DNA of 64,000 nt, taken from contig NC_071390.1 in the NCBI RefSeq assembly GCF_022682495.2, forward strand, positions 103,858,294 through 103,922,293. The letters run 5' to 3'. The translations under genes and the position numbers were made by a program. This DNA is from Desmodus rotundus. Lineage: Eukaryota > Chordata > Mammalia > Chiroptera > Phyllostomidae. The notes beneath the pieces were generated by a model. It saw only the letters and a program-made list of their open reading frames with translations. It made no database searches and was not told where the DNA came from. Every line of letters begins with the position of its first letter. Position 1 is the first letter of the stretch. Shown piece by piece: positions 59,025-64,000 of the stretch.

Positions 59025-59084
<60 letters not shown>

Positions 59085-59138
59085 TATTATATATATACAC
59101 ACACACATATATTATATGTATGTATAATATATATATAT
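59013..59138. repeat. (TA)n/(CA)n microsatellite
   Basis: A long TA run passes into CACACA and TATATA blocks. It abuts the tail side of Ves copy 9, so it probably grew from the SINE's A/T-rich tail or insertion site. Confidence 0.95.
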
Positions 59139-59139
59139 T

Positions 59140-59343
59140 CATTTACTTTTTAGAGAGGGGGAAGGGAGGGAGAAAGAGAGGAAAAGAAACATGAATGTGT
59201 AAGAGAAACATTGATCGGCTGCCCCTCACTGGTGCCCCAACCTGGGACCAGGCCTGAAACCCAGACATGTGCCACAAATTGACCCCACGATCGTTTGCTC
59301 TGCTAGACAACGCCCAGCCAACTGAGCCACACCAGTCAGGGCC
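59140..59343 (-). mobile_element. Ves-type SINE, copy 9
   Basis: In reverse: 'ttcatttactttttagagaggggg', 'gaaacattgatcggctgcccctcac', degenerate middle, head 'actgagccacaccagtcagggcc'. Tail merges into the microsatellite; no clear target duplication. Confidence 0.92.
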
Positions 59344-59470
59344 ATTTTCCTATTTTTTCAAGTTACATCTGTACGTGCTTAGGAGACTACCCTGCTCTTC
59401 ACAGAAAGCTCATTATGTGACTAGTGAACTCTTTCATGCCCTTTTGGTATATGTGTGGCATCATGTCTAT
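59344..59470. other. Short unique spacer
   Basis: Lies between Ves copy 9 and HAL1-like copy 3; nothing recognised. Confidence 0.5.
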
Positions 59471-59698
59471 TTTTTTTAATTTTTAAGGTATATTTTATTG
59501 ATTATGCTATTACAGTTGTCCTAACTTTTTTTCTCCCCTTCATTCCCCTCTGCCCTGCACAATCCCCATCTCCCACCAGCATTCCCCCACCTTAGTTCAT
59601 GTCCATGGATTATACATGTAAGCTCTTTGGCTTCTCCATTTCCTATACTATTCTTAACCTCCCCTGTCTATTTTATGCCTGCCAATTACTGTATTTTT

Positions 59699-59890
59699 TG
59701 GACTATAAGACTCACCGGACCATAAGACACACCTAGGTTTTAGAGGAGGAAAATAGGGGAAAAACCCTCTGCACCACCAGCCCCCACCCCCAGAGAGCCA
59801 GGTAAGCTACATTCAGACTACAAGATGCACCCCCATTTTCCTCCCAAATTTGAGGGGGGGAAAGTGTGTCTTATAGTCCAAAAAATATGG
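59699..59890. mobile_element. Short TIR DNA transposon (Tc1/mariner-like?) in HAL1-like copy 3
   Basis: Comparison with copy 2 shows foreign sequence between 'gcctgccaatta' and 'gcttcttattccctgtacc'. Its ends are inverted copies over about 26 bases: left starts 'ctgtattttttggactataa', right complement starts 'ccatattttttggactataa'. Inner repeats of 'accataagacacacc' type recur in both halves. TA precedes it and TG (likely mutated TA) follows, suggesting Tc1/mariner-type insertion. It has no ORF, so it needed a transposase in trans. Family not assigned. Confidence 0.82.
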
Positions 59891-60109
59891 TGTGCTTCTT
59901 ATTCCCTGTACCTTTTCCCCCCATTCTCCTCCTCCCCCTACCCACTGATAACCCTCCATGTGATCTCCACTTCTATGATTCTGTTCCTGTTCCAGTTGCT
60001 TAGTTTTTGTTTTCATTTTTGTTTTTTAGGTTCAGTTGTTGATGGTTATGAGTTTGTTGTCATTTTATTGTTCATTGTTTTTGATCTTCTATTTCTTATA
60101 AGAAATGTC

Positions 60110-60957
60110 CCTTGAATATTTAATGTCCTTTTAACATTTCATATAATAAGGGCTTGGTGATGATGAACTCTTTGAACTTGACCTTATCTGGGAAGCATTT
60201 TATCTGCCCTTCCATTCTAAATGATAGCTTGGCCAGAGCTATCATCTAGTCGTGGATGTAGGTCCTTGCCTTTCATGACTTTAACTACTTCTTGCCAGTC
60301 CCTTTTTACCTGTAAGGTTTCTTTTGAGAAATCAGCTGATAGTCTAATGGGAACTCCTTTGTAGGTAACTGTCTCCTTTCCCCTTGCTGTTTTTAAGATT
60401 CCCTCCTTATCTTTCATCTTGGGTAACTTAATTATGATGTGCCTTGGTAAGTGCTTCCTTGGGTCCAACTTCTTTTGGACTCTCTGAGCTTCCTGGACTT
60501 CCTGGAAGTTTATTTCCTTTGCCAGAGTGGGGAAACTTTACTTCATTATTTGTTCAAGTAAGTTTTCAATTTCTTGCCCTTCTTTGTCTCCTTCTGGCAC
60601 CTCTATGATTCAGATGTTGGAGCATTTAAAGTTGTCCCAGATGTTCCTCAGCCTCTCCTCATTTTTTTGAATTCTTATTTCTTCATTCTGTTCCAATTGA
60701 ATGTTTATTTCTTCCTTCTGTTCCAAATTGTTGATTTGAGTCTCAGTTTCCTTCCCTTCACTGTTGGTTCCCTGTATATTTTCCTGTATTTCATTTTGTA
60801 TAGCCTTCATTTCTTCCTTCACTTTGCAACCAAAGTTAGTCTCTTCTGTGAGCATCCTGATTACCAGTGTTTTGAACTGTGCGTCTGATAGGTTGTCTGT
60901 CTCCTTGTCACTCGGTTCTTTTTCTGGAGTTTTGATCTGTTCTTTCATTTGTGCCAT
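60110..60957 (-). pseudogene. L1/HAL1 ORF1 with in-frame TGA (copy 3)
   Basis: The N-terminal frame (60610-60957) has 'MAQMKEQIKTPEK', 'LSDAQFKTLVIRML' and a glutamate/asparagine-rich coiled coil ending 'FKCSNI', then TGA at 60610-60612. The C-terminal frame 60217-60468 has 'LPRHIIIKLPKMKDKEG', 'VTYKGVPIRLSADFSKETL' and 'MKGKDLHPRL', the RRM-to-C-terminal RNA-binding region of L1 ORF1p. A frameshift near 60240 and further damage follow, to 'LLYEMLKG'. This copy shows the segment that copy 1 has lost. Confidence 0.83.
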
Positions 60958-61292
60958 ATTTCTTTGTCTCTGCACACCTGTTACGTTGTAGGGGGCAGAA
61001 CCTTAGGTATTCGCCAGGGCAGGGAAACCCTCTTTGCTGCTTTGTGGTGCTGTATGTGGGGCAGGGGCACAAGAGGGAACAATGCCACTTGCTCAGCTCT
61101 TGCCCCACTTTCCATCACTTCCCTCGCTCCCCACAAGCAGATTGGGCCCTTCTGGCACTGATTCCCAGGTGTGGTTTTGTGTATATTCTAGACCCTGTGG
61201 GCCTCTCCAACAGACTCTCCTGTGAGACTGGGAGTTTTTCCCACCTTCACAACCCCCACAGGATTTTACAGACAGAAGTTTCGAGTCTTTAG
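60951..61292 (+). other. Antisense ORF in HAL1-like 5'UTR, 113 codons (copy 3)
   Basis: Same antisense frame as in copies 1 and 2, shown by 'YSPGQGN', 'LYVGQG' and 'QCHLLSS' in the same order and spacing. It is closed early by a stop at 61290-61292. The position equivalent to the copy 1 terminus still reads PSY plus TGA (about 61450-61470). Decay here but not in copy 1 fits an older insertion. Confidence 0.4.
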
Positions 61293-61728
61293 TTTCCTGC
61301 GCTGAAACCCTGGGTTGCGCGGTCTGTCTCGCTCCCCAGTTTTTCCTCCAAGTTCATTGCATGAATGTGGGACTGCCAGCCTAACCTCCCCATGCAGTCT
61401 GGTGCCTTGCCATGTGTCCTCTCTACCCGGCTGCCCATCTCTGCCCTTCCTACCAGTCTGGATGAATGTTTCTTTAACTCCCTGGTTGTCGGAGTTCCAT
61501 GCAGATTGATTTTACAGCAGTTCTGGTTGTTTTTTGTTTTAACATTTGTTGTTGTTCTTCTTTTGGTTGTGTGAGGAAGGAAGTGTTTCTATCTATACCT
61601 CAATCTTGGCCAGAGGGGCAGTTCTCCACCTATCTGGATATCAGAACCAAATTTTGGATTGAGGTTCATCCACCTTAGCAGAGTAGATAAAAATAGTCAA
61701 AATATATTATTTTTATAATTTAAAAAGT

Positions 61729-61955
61729 ACATATTTATCAAGCACTGTGGTGAACCAGGCTCAGTTATAACATCTATGTGTATTAAATAGTTCAGTCCTC
61801 ACAACAACCCTATGTAGTAGGTATTTCAGGATCTTTTTTGACATATAAGAAAACTAAAGTACAGGGAAATTTAGTAATTTTTTCAAGATCACAAGGCTAG
61901 TAAACAGAAGAGGTGAGATTTGAAAATCCAGGAAACATGTTTCCAGAACCACATA
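61729..61955 (-). mobile_element. MIR SINE fossil
   Basis: Nearly complete reversed MIR: 'atttatcaagcactgtggtgaacc', 'cagtcctcacaacaaccctatgtagtaggta', 'aagaaaactaaagtacagggaaatttagtaa', 'tcaagatcacaaggctagtaa' and 'gtgagatttgaaaatccagg'. Confidence 0.9.
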
Positions 61956-62199
61956 CCATACCTCCAAAATTTAATAACACCCAATTTATCATAATTATAT
62001 TTTATACCACATTATCTATTCCCTTTATGTGAACATTTTTTAAGTTTTTAGAATTTTTCAAGTGAGCTAGCCATAAACTAAGCACAAGCTCAAGATTGGC
62101 AGTTATCATGAATTAAATTTGTGCAGCATCCATTCCCATTTTTCCTTTTCCTAATTTTGCTCCAATTTTCCTTCATGCATACATCTCATCCTCCGCACA

Positions 62200-62745
62200 A
62201 CCCATATGCATAAAGGGGCATGAACCACATCTGGAGGCCCAGGAGCAAACCTGATCGGTATGAAAGAAATCCCAACAGGTACGCCACAGTGAGCGTGTCA
62301 GGAATACAGAAATAAGCCAAGCAGCACAGGATATTTCCCTGGCCACAAGAATTAATTCAAGAATGGACATATGATCTAATTTAGACCAATGAAATGTAAA
62401 GTAAAATTTAAATAGAAGTCCTGGGAAATAATTTTCTCACTTCCAATAAAAAGCCACTGGAAAAAAAGGTCTCACTTCTTCTGAAAGTCATGAAACAGAA
62501 CTGTGAAGCTTAAAATAACTCGTCATTTTGCCACCATGAAGGAAGCCAATGTGAAAATGAAACCAATACACAGAGGAGGGTACAGCTGAACAAACTGAGA
62601 GAACCAGCCAGAGCTACTGGATAAAGCCAGCCTGAAGCTTGCCTCCTCTAAATTTTTGTCATAGCAGAAAGCAATATTTATTTATTTGTTCAAGCTAATT
62701 TAATTTTGTTTTCTGTTACTTGTTGTCTTAACTCACATATACATA
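62200..62745 (+). mobile_element. Ancient LTR-like or MER repeat
   Basis: 'gaattaattcaagaatggacatatgatctaatttagaccaatgaaatg', 'cgtcattttgccaccatgaagg', 'aaccagccagagctactggataaagccagcctgaag' and 'gttcaagctaatttaattttgttttctgttacttg' resemble a known mammalian LTR-type interspersed repeat. Family not assigned. Confidence 0.5.
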
Positions 62746-64000
62746 AAATCAGACTCCTTCTAATGATTTATTCTACTCTGTCCTTTCAACAAACATCTGT
62801 ACAAAAAACTTACTCTCCTGGTACCAATATAACATTCCTTATTCATGTAGAGTGGGATATCAATGATTTTTCCCTGAGATTTATGTCTGTTGGTCTGTAT
62901 TTTTTATTTCCAGAAATGTTGTTAATTGCCTTACTTCATTATTTCTCATCATAGTTAATCTCAGGCTTTCTCATTTTGTTCCTGGGTACCATGTCATAAC
63001 AGAGATTGGTGGAAAGAAGGTCATAATAACCTGGAGACAGTTTTTAGTGTTTCATTCCTGTACTCCCTGAGTCATCACATAGAGTTCACATAGGACTCAT
63101 GCAATAACTGAGGTTCCCATGGAAATTCACTGAAGGATAAAATAAAGTTGGTCAAGTTGAGCACTAAGAGAGGGAAATCTCACATATTAAAAATTGGGAG
63201 TGTCCAACAATTGGCAAATGATTGAATAAATTATATTTTAGGCACACCAAGAAATATGCAGGTATACAGTTTTGTTTATTATGATTCCTGAGACTATGGA
63301 AGAACTTAGCCATTATCCTAATAGAAAAAAAGATACTAAATTGTGTACAAAATATTTACAATCATATAATAGTCATAAATCACAAAAAAGAAAAGGATGG
63401 ATTTTTTTTTAATCTGAAACAAATAAAAAATAAAATAAACACCAAAATTATATTAACAATGGTTGCACTGGGGACTATAGAAAATTTTTCTTTTTCCTTT
63501 TTACAATTTTAATAAGCATAGATTGTTATAAAGGAAACATTTAATGTTTCAACATAGGAATATTGCATATCATTTTCATTAACTGCATCTTTACACTGGC
63601 AGATTTGTTTGAGCTCTACAAAGTTAAGAGAGATAAGGAAGGAACCTTTAGCACTGCAGAGCTTGAAGATCAGTGTCCACTTTCCCAAAGGAGATGCATA
63701 GCATCCAAAGTAAGACCTCGCACCACATAAAATTTAAATACTTTCCCTTAGGTGCTAAGGAACAAAAGACTACCAGTCAAATCTTCTGAGTGACTCTCTG
63801 AAGCAGTATAACCATGCAAGAAATAGTATAGCTGGGGAGGGGACAAGAGAGAGGAGGACAGAGTTGTGAGTCAGTTCAACTTACACTATGTAAAGGTTAA
63901 AAGGGAAAAAGGCAAGGGATTAGATACCACCAGACTTAAAATCTATATACATCATTACTTTCAAATTTGTGAAGCTTAAAATATAAAGTTTAAATGAAGG
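62746..64000. other. Unique DNA, no gene seen
   Basis: No confident element. The 82-codon frame at 62706-62954 has no domain. Confidence 0.5.

Larger units (their letters stand above)
59471..61612 (-). mobile_element. HAL1-like (ORF2-less L1) element, copy 3
   Basis: Same order as copies 1 and 2, reversed: T-run, 3'UTR ('ttagttcatgtccatgg', 'ccctccatgtgatctccac'), ORF1 (about 60110-60957), a 5'UTR of about 650 bp and the 5' end 'ttggccaagattgagg'. No ORF2. No target duplication was found. A 192-bp DNA transposon has inserted in the 3'UTR (59699-59890). Confidence 0.85.

Overview
This is a stretch of mammalian, almost certainly microbat, nuclear DNA. The strongest taxonomic evidence is nine copies of a tRNA-derived SINE of the bat Ves type: a head close to 'ccctggctggtgtggctcag', a 'gttcaattcccagtcagggcac' box, a 'ttgatgtttctctc' motif and a pyrimidine-rich 3' part. 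Ancient placental repeats (MIR, L2, MER5-type hAT, MLT1-like LTR, Tigger1, older L1 tails) are also present. I found no host protein-coding gene, rRNA, functional tRNA or CRISPR array. The window is AT-rich and reads as intergenic or deep intronic DNA; nearly all open reading frames are chance frames or lie in transposons.

Layout. 1-10.5 kb: mostly unique DNA with a Ves SINE inside its target duplication, an L1 3' end, MIR and L2 fossils. 10.56-15.27 kb: a near full-length Tigger1 DNA transposon on the minus strand, invaded by a TA-flanked small element that itself holds a Ves SINE, and by a 1.85-kb L1-derived element with a 5'UTR and ORF1 but no ORF2 (HAL1-like, copy 1). 15-29 kb: unique DNA, one L1 3' end, a 160-bp-arm inverted repeat (20.5-21.0 kb) and an unexplained CpG-containing GC-rich island (23.0-23.4 kb). 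29-35.3 kb: two related LTR-like repeats, two Ves SINEs, a perfect 129-bp tandem duplication, an L1 3'UTR and an MLT1-like LTR. 36.8-37.9 kb: a long L2. 38.3-41.2 kb: a hAT fossil and HAL1-like copy 2 (minus). 42-44.1 kb: three L1 tails and a Ves SINE. 44.1-46.9 kb: mostly repeat-free, with a homeodomain-motif-rich stretch near 45 kb. 47.4-50.9 kb: an internally deleted L1 (minus) bounded by a perfect 17-bp duplication. 51-59 kb: mostly unique DNA. 59.5-61.6 kb: HAL1-like copy 3 (minus), carrying a 192-bp TIR transposon.

Most interesting: the three HAL1-like copies share (i) the same in-frame TGA in ORF1 and (ii) an open antisense frame through the 5'UTR, recalling the antisense ORF0 of primate L1. 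The 3.4-kb L1 joins 5'UTR-like sequence directly to the reverse-transcriptase part of ORF2, yet both ends and the target duplication are intact, so the whole unit may have inserted already deleted. All family names come from recognising consensus-like text, not from a search.
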